64,000 nt of DNA from JAJZGK01 sp035538795 (GTDB lineage Bacteria; Pseudomonadota; Alphaproteobacteria; Rhodospirillales; Magnetospirillaceae): NCBI GenBank assembly GCA_035538795.1, contig DATLJS010000041.1, positions 1 to 64,000 of the forward strand, read 5' to 3'. Below, piece by piece: positions 44,235 to 52,560 of the stretch. Position 1 is the stretch's first letter. Every line of letters starts with the position of its first letter. A program made the translations under genes and the position numbers. The notes under the pieces are model-generated. The model made no database searches, had not been told where the DNA came from, and saw only the letters and a list, made by a program, of their open reading frames with translations.

Positions 44235-45698
44235 TCAGTCTCGCGGGACGCCGGGGCGGATGGAGCGGTAAAGGTCGTTGTATTGCGCGGCGGCTTTGTC
44301 CCAACCGAACTCCATGGCCGTGGCGTTGGCCTGGATGCGCCTCCATTGCTCCGGTGAGCGATAGAGAGCCACGGCCCGCTCGATGCTCCATTGAAAGGCG
44401 CTGGCCGTTCCCTGGTCGAAGACGAAGCCGGTGGCTTGGCCGTGCAGCATGCTGTCATAGGTGGAATCCACCACGGTATCGGCCAGTCCGCCGGTGCGGT
44501 GAACGATGGGCAGAGTGCCGTAGCGCAGGGCGTAGATCTGGGTCAGGCCGCAAGGCTCGAAGCGCGACGGCATCAGCAGGATGTCGCCGCCGGCCAGCAA
44601 TCGGTGGGCCAGCGCTTCCGAGAAGCCGATACGGGCGGCCACCTGATCGGGGCGGGCTTGCGACAGGGCGCGGAAAGCGTCCTCGATACGCTTGTCGCCG
44701 GTGCCCAGCAGCGCCAGTTGGCACCCCTGTTCCAGAACGGCGGGCATGATGCCCAGCAGCAGGTCGATGCCCTTCTGATCCGACAGGCGGCTGACCACCA
44801 CCAGCAAGGGGGCGTCGGGACGCTGCGGCAAGCCGAGTTCCTGTTGCAGGGCGGCCTTGTTCAAAGCCTTGCCGGCGGCGAATTCATCCTGGGCGTAGCA
44901 GTGGTGCAGATGGTTGTCGGCGGCGGGATTCCAGACCTTGTAATCGGCGCCGTTCAGGATGCCGGTCAGATCCTTGCCGCGCCACGACAGCAGCCCCTCC
45001 ATGCCGAAGCCGTTGGGGGCGCTTTGAATTTCGTGGGCATAGGTGGGGCTGACGGTGGTCAGCTTGTCCGACAGGGCCAGTCCCGCCTTCAAATAAGACA
45101 GATGCTTCCAGAACTCGAAGCCCTCCATGGTGTAGAGGCTCCACGGCAGGCCGAGGCGCGGCACCAATTGTTCGGAGAAATTGCCTTGATAGGCCATGTT
45201 GTGGATGGTGAACACCGTGCCCGGACGCGGTCCGCCCCAGGTTTTCAGATAGGCCGGGGCCAAGCCGGTCTGCCAGTCGTGGGCATGCAGGATGTCGGGT
45301 TGCCAGCCAAAAGGGTTGTTGGCTTGGCACAGCCGGGCGGCGGTCCAGCTCAGCAAGGCGAAGCGGATGTCGTTGTCGCTCCAATCCTGGCCGGCGGAGG
45401 TCAGATAGGGGCCGCCGTCGCGGTCGAACAGGGCGGGATTGTCCAGAAGCCAGACCGGCAGGCCGGAATCCGGCATCTTCCCCTCCAGCAGCACGGCGTC
45501 GCCGCGTCCGAAAGGGTCGCCCAGATTGGCCACGGCCTTGGCCTTGGCGGCGGCGGCCACGCCGCGATAGGCGGGCATCAGAATCCGCGTCTCGGTGCCG
45601 CTGGCAGCCAAGGCGGGGGGCAGGGCTCCGGCCACGTCGGCCAGCCCGCCGGTTTTCGCCAGCGGATAGACCTCCGAGGATGCGAAAAGGACCTTCAT
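44235..45698 (-). CDS. glgA: Glycogen synthase (ADP-glucose, GT5)
   Basis: A 487-residue GT5 enzyme. The ADP-glucose binding motif KTGGLADVAGALP and the C-terminal GT-B signature PSRFEPCGLTQIYALRYGTLP are present. It extends alpha-1,4-glucan chains from ADP-glucose. The ATG at 45698 is preferred because GGAG lies seven bases upstream; an adjacent GTG is too close. It forms an operon with glk and is divergent from glgC. Confidence 0.96.
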   Translation of the reverse strand: MKVLFASSEVYPLAKTGGLADVAGALPPALAASGTETRILMPAYRGVAAAAKAKAVANLGDPFGRGDAVLLEGKMPDSGLPVWLLDNPALFDRDGGPYLTSAGQDWSDNDIRFALLSWTAARLCQANNPFGWQPDILHAHDWQTGLAPAYLKTWGGPRPGTVFTIHNMAYQGNFSEQLVPRLGLPWSLYTMEGFEFWKHLSYLKAGLALSDKLTTVSPTYAHEIQSAPNGFGMEGLLSWRGKDLTGILNGADYKVWNPAADNHLHHCYAQDEFAAGKALNKAALQQELGLPQRPDAPLLVVVSRLSDQKGIDLLLGIMPAVLEQGCQLALLGTGDKRIEDAFRALSQARPDQVAARIGFSEALAHRLLAGGDILLMPSRFEPCGLTQIYALRYGTLPIVHRTGGLADTVVDSTYDSMLHGQATGFVFDQGTASAFQWSIERAVALYRSPEQWRRIQANATAMEFGWDKAAAQYNDLYRSIRPGVPRD

Positions 45699-45877
45699 CA
45701 CCGCGCTCCGCTGCTGAAACCATCCAATAGCCTAACCCAACCCAGACGGCCTGAAAAGCGCCAGAAGGTCATGGCAAACCCTTTGTCATCAAGGGATTGG
45801 GGGCTTGAGCTTTGGCTTCGACCATGCCACTGTTGCGAGCGCAGACTATACGAGAGTTTGGCTATGCGAGGGGAAGA

Positions 45878-47179
45878 ATGAATACCCACGATAAGACCCC
45901 GGCCTCCACCTCGGCTCCTCCCTTGGTTGACATTCCACAGCGGTTGCGGCGCACCTTGGCGCTGGTTTTGGCCGGTGGGCGCGGAAGCCGTCTGAAGCAA
46001 CTGACCGACTGGCACGCCAAACCCGCGATTCCTTTCGCGGGTAAGTTCCGCATCGTCGATTTCACCCTGTCGAACTGCATCAATTCCGGCATTCGCCGCA
46101 TCGGCGTGCTGACCCAGTACAAGGCCCACAGCCTGATCCAGCATGTGCAGCGCGGCTGGGGATTTCTGCGCGGCGAATTCAACGAATTCATCGAGCTTCT
46201 GCCGGCCCAGCAGCGTACCGAGGGTGAGAACTGGTACAAAGGCACCGCCGACGCGGTCTATCAGAACCTGGACATCATCCGCGATCACGCACCGGAATAT
46301 GTGCTGATTCTGGCGGGGGATCACGTCTATAAAATGGATTACGGCAAGATGCTGGCCGAACATATCGCCAAAAATGCGGCGGTGACGGTGGCCTGCATCG
46401 AGGTTCCCGCCGAAAAGGCCTCGGGCTTCGGCGTCATGAGCGTGGACGAGGAGGGCTATATCGTCCGCTTCCAGGAAAAGCCCGCCAACCCCGAAACCAT
46501 TCCCGACATGCCGCATCTGTCCTTGGCCAGCATGGGGATTTATATCTTCAACGCCTCCTTGCTGGACGAACTGCTGGTCAAGGATGCCACTCAGCCGGGG
46601 TCGGAGCATGATTTCGGCAAGGACATTATTCCTGCTTTGGTCGGCCGGGTGAACGTGGTGGCCCACCGCTTCCAGGATTCCTGCGTCATGGACGGCGGGG
46701 CGGAGGAGGCTTACTGGCGTGACGTCGGCACCCTTGATGCTTATTGGGAAGCCAATATCGATTTGTGCCGGGTGACGCCGGCCCTCAATCTCTACGACAA
46801 CAATTGGCCCATCTGGACCGATCAGGCCCAATTGCCGCCGGCGAAATTCGTTTTCGATTCCGATGAGCGGCGCGGCATGGCGGTGGATTCGCTGGTGTCG
46901 GGCGGCTGCGTCATCTCGGGCGCGACGGTGCGGCGGACCATGCTGTTCTCGAATGTCCGGGTCAACAGCTTCTGCTTGGTGGAGGATACCGTGGTGCTGC
47001 CCGATGTCGAATTGGGGCGGCATTCGCGTATCAAAAAAGCGGTGATCGACAGTGGGTGCGTCATTCCCCCCGGTTTGGTGGTGGGAGAAGATTCTGAACT
47101 GGATGCCAAGCGTTTCGTGCGTTCGGACAAGGGCATTACGCTGATCACTCAGCAGATGCTGAACGAATTGAAGGACTGA
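45878..47179 (+). CDS. glgC: Glucose-1-phosphate adenylyltransferase
   Basis: A 433-residue protein with the nucleotidyl-transferase start LVLAGGRGSRLKQLTDWHAKPAIPFAGKFRIVDF, the catalytic region GTADAVYQNLDII and LILAGDHVYKMDY, and a C-terminal left-handed beta-helix domain. It makes ADP-glucose for GlgA. The ATG at 45878 follows GAGGGGAAG; the earlier in-frame start at 45812 lies in the promoter region. A bidirectional terminator follows. Confidence 0.96.
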   Translation: MNTHDKTPASTSAPPLVDIPQRLRRTLALVLAGGRGSRLKQLTDWHAKPAIPFAGKFRIVDFTLSNCINSGIRRIGVLTQYKAHSLIQHVQRGWGFLRGEFNEFIELLPAQQRTEGENWYKGTADAVYQNLDIIRDHAPEYVLILAGDHVYKMDYGKMLAEHIAKNAAVTVACIEVPAEKASGFGVMSVDEEGYIVRFQEKPANPETIPDMPHLSLASMGIYIFNASLLDELLVKDATQPGSEHDFGKDIIPALVGRVNVVAHRFQDSCVMDGGAEEAYWRDVGTLDAYWEANIDLCRVTPALNLYDNNWPIWTDQAQLPPAKFVFDSDERRGMAVDSLVSGGCVISGATVRRTMLFSNVRVNSFCLVEDTVVLPDVELGRHSRIKKAVIDSGCVIPPGLVVGEDSELDAKRFVRSDKGITLITQQMLNELKD

Positions 47180-47202
47180 GGCCTTAGCTTTGTCCCAAAA
47201 GG

Positions 47203-47231
47203 AAAAGGGCTCCGGTGACGGAGCCCTTTTT
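47203..47231. terminator. Bidirectional terminator between glgC and the transglycosylase gene
   Basis: An 11-bp stem AAAAGGGCTCC/GGAGCCCTTTT flanked by A and T runs, so it can end transcripts from both converging genes. Confidence 0.85.
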
Positions 47232-47247
47232 GTTGTTGCGGGGCTTC

Positions 47248-48060
47248 TCAGCCCTTGGCCATGGCCGCCTGTTGGCTGCGGCGCAGTTTGTATTCCTCTA
47301 ACCGCGCTTGGCGGTAGGCGTCCGCGATCTTCTTGGCTTCGGTCCGGTCTGCGGTGGGGCGGTCGTCGGTGGCGGCCGTGGCGGTGCGGGCCGAAACGTT
47401 GCGCGGCGGCAGGGGCTGGATTTCAGCGACGCGGCTGCCCGGCGGCATATAAATGCTGATGGGCGGCTGATTTTCCTCGGCCATGGCCAGTTGGACGCGG
47501 GCGTCGCCCTTGCCTTTGGCGTTGTTCCAGGTGCTCAGCAGCTTGGCTTTGTAGGGGGCGGCTTCGCTGGGGGTCTGCGAGTGGTAATAGGCGCCGGCGG
47601 TGGCCCAGTTCTGAGCCGAATTATAAAGCCCCACCAAGAAGCGGGCGGCATAGGCGACATTGGTCGAGGGCTCGAAGGCTTCATCCAGGCTGGTGAAGGC
47701 GTCGGGATGGGCCAGCAGGTTCACCTGCATGCAGCCGACGTCGATATTACGCACGCCGCGAGCCTGCAACTTTTTCACTTCGGCGACGGCGGCGGCTTTG
47801 GTGGGCAGAAAACGCCCCTCTCCCTCGGCCATCACGGTCCAGGGCCAGGCAAGAGTTTCCCGGCGGTCGGCATCCCAACGGCCGGATTCCACCAGGGAAA
47901 TGGCGTGCAGCAAGCGATCTGGAATGCCCATCAGGCGTTCCTGACGGATCGTTTCGGCGCCGCAAATTTGTGAATCTTCAATGGCTTGAGCGGGAGTGGA
48001 CAGCAGCAGGGGCATTGCTGCCAGCAGTGCCGTCGCCATCCATTGAATCATTCGCGCCAT
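47248..48060 (-). CDS. Lytic transglycosylase (SLT domain)
   Basis: A 270-residue secreted protein. The signal peptide ends at TPAQAIED, followed by an SLT domain with catalytic Glu58 in HAISLVESGRWD, the motif IDVGCMQVNLLAHPDAF, and NVAYAARFLVGLY. It cleaves peptidoglycan glycan strands to 1,6-anhydro products, often to insert envelope machines. The C-terminal 80 residues are low-complexity and basic (RQARLEEYKLRRSQQAAMAK). The ATG at 48060 follows GAGGCAAC and begins the signal peptide. Confidence 0.9.
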   Translation of the reverse strand: MARMIQWMATALLAAMPLLLSTPAQAIEDSQICGAETIRQERLMGIPDRLLHAISLVESGRWDADRRETLAWPWTVMAEGEGRFLPTKAAAVAEVKKLQARGVRNIDVGCMQVNLLAHPDAFTSLDEAFEPSTNVAYAARFLVGLYNSAQNWATAGAYYHSQTPSEAAPYKAKLLSTWNNAKGKGDARVQLAMAEENQPPISIYMPPGSRVAEIQPLPPRNVSARTATAATDDRPTADRTEAKKIADAYRQARLEEYKLRRSQQAAMAKG

Positions 48061-48215
48061 TGTTGCCTCGTTCGTCTGCAAGAAATTGCCTGAACGTCTA
48101 TGCGAATGGCGTGCCAGTGCCCGGAAATGAGGCGGCATAGCTGCGCTGCACAAAATTTATTGTTTTGATTCTAAACGGGGAATTGCCGGAAGAGCGGATT
48201 CGCGAAATTTTTCTC

Positions 48216-48244
48216 TTGCAGGCAAGGGCGTTCGAACGTATCTT
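48216..48244 (+). promoter_or_regulatory. Sigma70-like promoter for a candidate small RNA
   Basis: TTGCAG (48216-48221) and TATCTT (48239-48244) are separated by exactly 17 bases in an intergenic region. No protein-coding frame with a ribosome site follows, but a strong terminator lies 100 bases downstream. Confidence 0.45.
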
Positions 48245-48250
48245 TTGCAC

Positions 48251-48350
48251 TGCAGCAAACGGACGGTCATTGACGGTCCATTGTCTGCCTTTCTTGGACG
48301 TTTCCTCCCTAAACTTTAGGGCCGGTGCTTGCACCGGCCCCTTTCTTTTT
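48251..48350 (+). ncRNA. Candidate small RNA of about 100 nt
   Basis: In the 450-base gap between the transglycosylase and response regulator genes, a promoter-like pair is followed by about 70 bases containing GGAC..GTCC pairing and an exposed pyrimidine-rich TTTCCTCCC. It ends in a terminator hairpin (48319-48340, stem GGGCCGGTGC/GCACCGGCCC) plus CTTTCTTTTT. A competing hairpin CCCTAAA-C-TTTAGGG overlaps the terminator stem. The TTTCCTCCC stretch could pair with ribosome sites, as in several alphaproteobacterial sRNAs. No known family is identified. The rest of the gap (48061-48210 and 48351-48513) shows no gene. Confidence 0.4.
48319..48350 (+). terminator. Intergenic rho-independent terminator
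   Basis: A 10-bp GC stem with a TT loop followed by CTTTCTTTTT; no annotated gene on the plus strand ends here, which supports a small transcript. Confidence 0.75.
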
Positions 48351-48513
48351 GTGCATCAGGCACTTAGCTTTTGCGTTGCGGGCGCTGCGGTGCTCGGCTC
48401 AAGGGCTGGATGGAGGGGGTGGGGGCGCGCCCGCGGCAGAATGCGGCTTGAATTTTTGTAATTTTATTGCGCAATATTCGATCGCCAAGCTGGGGCGGGC
48501 GAAGAAAGTGTCT

Positions 48514-49224
48514 CTATCCGTTGCTTTGATGCAATTGCGCCGTCAGCACATAGCCGACGCCGTAAACCATGCGGATGGGAGCTTCCATGTCGGTGGTCTC
48601 GTTGACCTTGCGGCGCAGGCGGCGGACGACGGCATCCAGATTGCGGGTGTTTTCCACGGCGCCGGAGCGGGTGATCGACTGGCTGATGCTGTCCCGGCTG
48701 ACGGGTTCGCCTTTGGCGGCGGCCAATATCTGAAAGAAGGCGATTTCGTTGCTGGAAAGACGGGAAGCCTTGCCGTTAGGCGCGCTCAGTTTCCACTCGA
48801 CCAGATCCAGGCGCCATTCGCCGGTCTCGGGCTGCGGGAGGAACGCGGCGCTACCGCTATCGGGGCGGCGGCGCAGAATGCTGCGCAGGCTGGCTTCGAC
48901 CTCGCGCAGCGTGGCCTTTTTGACCAGATAGGCGTCGGCTCCTTCATCCAGGCCTTTGACGCGGGAATCCGGATCGCCGGAAGCGGTCAGCATCAGAACC
49001 ATGCAGTTCGGATCGCGGTGACGAATAATGCCCAGCAGATCGAAGCCGTTCCCGTCAGGGAGACCGATGTCGAGAATGGCGGCGGCAAAACTTTCCTGTT
49101 CCAGCAATGCCCGTGCTTCGGTGGCGCTGGCGGCTGTGGACGTGGAAAAACCTTTGGCGGTCAGGAAATCGGAAAGGTCAATTCGCAGAGAAGCTTCGTC
49201 CTCGACAATAAGGATGTGATGCAT
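48514..49224 (-). CDS. Orphan response regulator, OmpR type
   Basis: A 236-residue protein: receiver domain starting HHILIVEDEASLRIDL with the phospho-acceptor Asp in AAILDIGLPDGNGFD and the Lys in YLVKKATLREVEAS, then a winged-helix domain (FQILAAAKGEPVSRDSISQS, RNLDAVVRRLRRKV, RMVYGVGYVL). The Lys-Lys in YLVKK replaces the usual Lys-Pro. No kinase gene is adjacent. The promoter region has two direct TCAGAATT repeats ten bases apart (49308-49325), which suggests autoregulation. Confidence 0.92.
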   Translation of the reverse strand: MHHILIVEDEASLRIDLSDFLTAKGFSTSTAASATEARALLEQESFAAAILDIGLPDGNGFDLLGIIRHRDPNCMVLMLTASGDPDSRVKGLDEGADAYLVKKATLREVEASLRSILRRRPDSGSAAFLPQPETGEWRLDLVEWKLSAPNGKASRLSSNEIAFFQILAAAKGEPVSRDSISQSITRSGAVENTRNLDAVVRRLRRKVNETTDMEAPIRMVYGVGYVLTAQLHQSNG

Positions 49225-49285
49225 CGAATTCCTGATCTCTATATAATCCTGCCGTCAGTGCTAACATGGTTGGTGATGGAAATCC

Positions 49286-49325
49286 ATATTATCTGATTTA
49301 GTCTTGGTCAGAATTCGTCAGAATT
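49286..49325 (-). promoter_or_regulatory. Promoter with tandem direct repeats upstream of the orphan regulator
   Basis: On the minus strand a TAATAT box (49291-49286) lies downstream of two direct repeats read on the plus strand as TCAGAATT at 49308-49315 and 49318-49325. Ten- to eleven-base periodic direct repeats near the -35 position are typical binding sites of OmpR-family regulators. The surrounding 170 bases are markedly AT-rich. Confidence 0.4.
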
Positions 49326-49397
49326 GTGTTTATCGTGACAATGTTTATTTTGTTTCATTTTCAAAATCTGCTTTTGGGCGATATTTCCTTTCACTTT

Positions 49398-49997
49398 TCA
49401 TGCGGAAACCTGAAGGCGAACCAATTCGTCGCCCGCCTGAAAAATCCGTTTCACGCGATCCTGCCAAATTTGGCCGAATAGGGCGATCTCGTCCGGGCGG
49501 GCCTGATTGCTGCGCCATTTTCCCAGCAGCGGGGCTTGCCGTTCGTCGATCGGAATAGATGACAGGTCCAGACCGAGAGCAGCGGTTTTACCCGTGTCGA
49601 TGCGCTTCAATGTCAAAACGCCGAAAACAGGAGCGCCGAAAGCCATCAGGCCGCAACGGCGGAATTCCCCGGCAATGCCTTTGAAACCGTCTTCGGCGCG
49701 GGCTCCGGTCAACAACGACGCGATGGCGGCGACGACGCCGGCGGTGCCCTCGTCGGCGGCTTCGGGCAGATCGACCCGGATCTTGCCTCGTTCGGGCATG
49801 CCGTCCGGCCAAAGCGTCTTCAGTCCGACGCTCAGCATCAGCCAGCTTCCCGCTACCGTCGGGCAGGAATGGCCGGCCAGCTTGACGGCGTCTTCATAGC
49901 GATAGGTCAGCACGCCGTCCCCCGCTCCGAGAAAGCGGCAAAGAGGATCAAGCAGCGTCACGCTGGGGGCTGTGTCGAAAAAATCGGGAAAAGGCAT
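49398..49997 (-). CDS. FmdE-like metal-binding protein of unknown function
   Basis: A 199-residue soluble protein. Near the N-terminus YEDAVKLAGHSCPTVAGSWL (His43, Cys45) matches the GHxCPG-type motif of FmdE (formylmethanofuran dehydrogenase subunit E)-related proteins. The rest has RGKIRVDLPEAADEGTAGVV and ends DRVKRIFQAGDELVRLQVSA. FmdE domains bind metal, but the role in bacteria without methanofuran is unclear. It shares its strand with the N-acetyltransferase gene upstream, with an 85-base gap. Confidence 0.65.
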   Translation of the reverse strand: MPFPDFFDTAPSVTLLDPLCRFLGAGDGVLTYRYEDAVKLAGHSCPTVAGSWLMLSVGLKTLWPDGMPERGKIRVDLPEAADEGTAGVVAAIASLLTGARAEDGFKGIAGEFRRCGLMAFGAPVFGVLTLKRIDTGKTAALGLDLSSIPIDERQAPLLGKWRSNQARPDEIALFGQIWQDRVKRIFQAGDELVRLQVSA

Positions 49998-50082
49998 GGC
50001 GCTCTCCTGTCAGGCAATCTCCGCATCCTGGGGGAGCCGGGGCCGGACAGTCCTTGCGCTTCGGCAAGCGGGCCGGGCTCTG

Positions 50083-50655
50083 TCAGGGCGTCATGATTTT
50101 CATGCCCGGCTGGTCGGGCAGGGGCAGGCCGCTGTCGGCATTGCCCAGCGGGCGGTGCATGATCACCGCATCGATCCAGCGCCCGAATTTAAGTCCGACG
50201 CCGCGCAATACGCCTTCCTGGCGGAAGCCCAGTTTGCGATGAACGCTGATGGAGCCGATATTGGCGGAATCGCCGATGATGCCGATCATCTGCCGATAGC
50301 CCAGGGCGGTGCAGCGCTCCACCAAGGTTCCCAGCAGGGTGGAGCCGATGCCCCGGCGCGAGACGCCGGGGGCGACATAGATGGAATCCTCGATGGTGTA
50401 GCGGTAGGCCGAGCGGAAACGGAACGGTCCAGCATAGGTATAGCCGAGGATTTCGCCATCGGTCTCGGCCACCAGATAGGGCAGGCCGCGTTCCAGGGTG
50501 CGGGCGCGTCGGGCCTTCATTTCCTCGACGGTGGGCGGCACCTCTTCGAACGAGGCGCAGGAACGGGTGACGAAATAGCTATAGATGGCCTGAATGGCCG
50601 CCATGTCTTCTTCCTGCGCGTCGCGGACGGCGACGGGCAGCGGTGACGTGATCAT
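50083..50655 (-). CDS. GNAT N-acetyltransferase, phosphinothricin-acetyltransferase-like
   Basis: A 190-residue GNAT enzyme: VRDAQEEDMAAIQAIYSYFV, VAETDGEILGYTYAGPFRFR, and the acetyl-CoA loop VAPGVSRRGIGSTLL, then SANIGSISVHRKLGFRQEG. The pattern is that of the phosphinothricin/methionine sulfone acetyltransferase group. ATG 50655 lies two bases after the stop of the N-formylglutamate amidohydrolase gene, so the frame's upstream extension to 50748 is not used and the genes are coupled. Confidence 0.9.
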   Translation of the reverse strand: MITSPLPVAVRDAQEEDMAAIQAIYSYFVTRSCASFEEVPPTVEEMKARRARTLERGLPYLVAETDGEILGYTYAGPFRFRSAYRYTIEDSIYVAPGVSRRGIGSTLLGTLVERCTALGYRQMIGIIGDSANIGSISVHRKLGFRQEGVLRGVGLKFGRWIDAVIMHRPLGNADSGLPLPDQPGMKIMTP

Positions 50656-50657
50656 GC

Positions 50658-51596
50658 TTATGACCCCCGGGGCAGCAGCTGATCGGCGGGCAGGGCTGCC
50701 AAGGCAGCGACGACCCGGGTCAGATCTGACTGAAGTTTGCCGAACCACTCATTGCGGACGTGGGTGTCCTCGTCCATGTAAAGGCGTCGGTTGATTTCGA
50801 TCTGCAAGGCGTGGACGCCCCGTTGCGGGGCGCCGTAATGGCGGGTGGTGTATCCGCCGGCATAGGGTGTGTTGCGCACGCAGCGATACCCCAGATGACT
50901 CAGCATGGCATCGGCCGACCGCGTCAACTGATGGGCGCAAGCCGAGCCGAAGCAATCGCCCAGCACGAAATCGACCCGGCCGTGGCCGTTGGCGGCGTCG
51001 GCGCCGCTGGACGGCATGGAGTGGCAATCCAGCAGAATGCAATAGCCGAAGCGATTCAGGGTTTCGTCCGTCAATTGGCGCAGAGCGGTATGATAGGGAC
51101 GGTAAAGCTGTTCGATGCGGCGTTCCGCCTCGGCGAAGGACAATTTACGCCGGTAAATCTCGGCCCCCGACGAAACGATACGGGCGATGGTGCCCAACCC
51201 GGCGCTGACCCGAGGCGTGTCGCTGTGGACATAGCTGGGCAACGGCCCGTCGAACATCGACGGATCCAGTTCATAGGGCTCGCGGTTGACGTCCAGATAG
51301 GCTCGGGGGAAAAGCGCCTTCAGCAACGGCGCCCCCAGATCGCGGGCGCCGCCCCACAGTTCGTCGACATAGCTGTCTTCCGACCGGCGCAGGCCATTGG
51401 GCGGCAGATTGGACTGGGCCAGGAATGCGGCCGGGTAGTCCCGCCCGCTGTGGGGCGAGGCGAGAACCATCGGCAAACGCCGCTCGGCCGGAGCGACGAT
51501 CTCCAGCACCGCGCCAAACGGCTCCTGCCCGGACAGGGATTGCGACGGCTTGCTATCCATAGCTTTGGGTTTAGACCAAATGTGCGCGCCTGTCAT
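50658..51596 (-). CDS. N-formylglutamate amidohydrolase family protein
   Basis: A 312-residue zinc amidohydrolase. LPMVLASPHSGRDYPAAFL, RRSEDSYVDELW, CILLDCHSMP and QRGVHALQIEINRRLYMDE are the family's conserved blocks. HutG-type enzymes release glutamate from N-formylglutamate in histidine degradation, but no hut genes are nearby, so another N-formyl or N-acyl substrate is possible. ATG 51596 has GGAG six bases upstream; ATG 51560 is an alternative. Confidence 0.9.
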   Translation of the reverse strand: MTGAHIWSKPKAMDSKPSQSLSGQEPFGAVLEIVAPAERRLPMVLASPHSGRDYPAAFLAQSNLPPNGLRRSEDSYVDELWGGARDLGAPLLKALFPRAYLDVNREPYELDPSMFDGPLPSYVHSDTPRVSAGLGTIARIVSSGAEIYRRKLSFAEAERRIEQLYRPYHTALRQLTDETLNRFGYCILLDCHSMPSSGADAANGHGRVDFVLGDCFGSACAHQLTRSADAMLSHLGYRCVRNTPYAGGYTTRHYGAPQRGVHALQIEINRRLYMDEDTHVRNEWFGKLQSDLTRVVAALAALPADQLLPRGS

Positions 51597-51703
51597 CCCC
51601 CGCTCCGGCATTCAAATTCCTGTGGCGGGTGCATATTTTGGGGTTGCCAAACGAAACGGATGCGGATAAAAGCACATCCCTCACGGCGAAAACGCCGCTG
51701 AAC

Positions 51704-51778
51704 GGGCGCTTAGCTCAGCGGGAGAGCACTTCCTTGACATGGAAGGGGTCACAAGTTCAATCCTTGTAGCGCCCACCA
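51704..51778 (+). tRNA. tRNA-Val (GAC anticodon)
   Basis: A 75-base cloverleaf with encoded CCA: acceptor GGGCGCT/AGCGCCC, D-arm GCTC..GAGC, anticodon stem CTTCC/GGAAG around loop TTGACAT (anticodon GAC), and T-arm ACAAG-TTCAATC-CTTGT. A strong hairpin follows three bases after the CCA. Confidence 0.96.
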
Positions 51779-51780
51779 TC

Positions 51781-51812
51781 GAAGCCCCTAGGGAAACCTA
51801 GGGGCTTCGTCC
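51781..51812 (+). terminator. Terminator hairpin after tRNA-Val
   Basis: A perfect 12-bp stem GAAGCCCCTAGG/CCTAGGGGCTTC with a GAAA tetraloop directly after the tRNA gene. The following bases (GTCCGTTTC) form only a weak T-run. The stretch from here to 52076 shows no convincing gene. Confidence 0.75.
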
Positions 51813-52076
51813 GTTTCTGGGGTCTGCGGCGTCCGGATATGTTCGATTCCTCCGGATGCGGATTGCCGCGTTCAGCCGAAGCGGCGCCGCAATGGCGGCT
51901 TTTCGGAAGCACGACATAAATGAGGCATCCAAGCCAAGCGCGAAGGGAAGTGCTTGTGGCCGTTCCTTATGCGGAAAGCAGAGGGCTTGCCGCATAGCCG
52001 GGCACAGGCACCCAAGGGAGCGGCTTTCCTGGGACGGGCATGGTTTTCAGCCATGCCCGCCGCCGTTCGGCCATGC

Positions 52077-52355
52077 TCAGGCCAGAATGTTGACCTGCCC
52101 AGGAAGCTGGGCCGCGGCGGTCTGGGGCGCTTGCGAAGCCTCGGGCTGCGCCTGCACCGACGTGGTTTGCGCGCTGGCGGTGGTTTGAGCGGCCTGTGCG
52201 GTCAAGCCTTGGCCTTGCGCTTGGGCGGACTGCGTCTTGTTGTCGTCGGCATCGCCGTCATTGCCTTGTGCTTCTTTGGCGGCAGTCTGCTGGTAGGGCG
52301 TATGCAGGCGATGGAGCATGGCGGACGAGGTGCCGGAAAGAGCCGAAAGAGACAT
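52077..52355 (-). CDS. Small low-complexity Gln/Ala/Thr-rich protein
   Basis: A 92-residue frame starting MSLSALSGTSSAMLHRLHTP with AAGGA eight to nine bases upstream. After residue 25 it is composed mainly of Gln, Ala, Thr and Ser (AQTTASAQTTSVQAQPEASQ) with a short acidic patch (GNDGDADDN). No signal peptide or membrane segment is seen. I recognise no function; it could be a small surface or regulatory protein. The good ribosome site is the main support. Confidence 0.5.
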   Translation of the reverse strand: MSLSALSGTSSAMLHRLHTPYQQTAAKEAQGNDGDADDNKTQSAQAQGQGLTAQAAQTTASAQTTSVQAQPEASQAPQTAAAQLPGQVNILA

Positions 52356-52493
52356 GCGGATATTCCTTCTTGAGTGAATGCGTCATGAAGTTTAGGGATT
52401 CCGCCCATGAACCGTGGATGAATGCTGGCGCTGTTGAGGGGCGTCTTGACGTTTCTGCGCAAATGACGCGGGGCGGCGCATTCGTAGACAATA

Positions 52494-52528
52494 AAAGAGA
52501 GGCCTGTATCCAAGACCTCTCTTTATTT
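52494..52528. terminator. Terminator downstream of the cytochrome cluster
   Basis: Stem AAAGAGAGG/CCTCTCTTT with a 13-base loop and T-runs on both strands (TTTATTT on plus, TTTTATT on minus). It lies 33 bases beyond the stop of the tetrahaem cytochrome gene and would end that operon. Confidence 0.75.
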
Positions 52529-52560
52529 CAATTTTGGGCGTGGCGCGTCAAAAACGGGAA

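Noticed and set aside
44391..45881. 496-codon plus-strand frame opposite glgA
   Set aside because: Antisense shadow of glgA; Gly/Gln/His-rich composition without motifs.
51780..52080. Several short frames downstream of tRNA-Val, including a possible integrated element
   Set aside because: No ribosome sites, no recognisable motifs, no integrase and no repeat of the tRNA 3' end.
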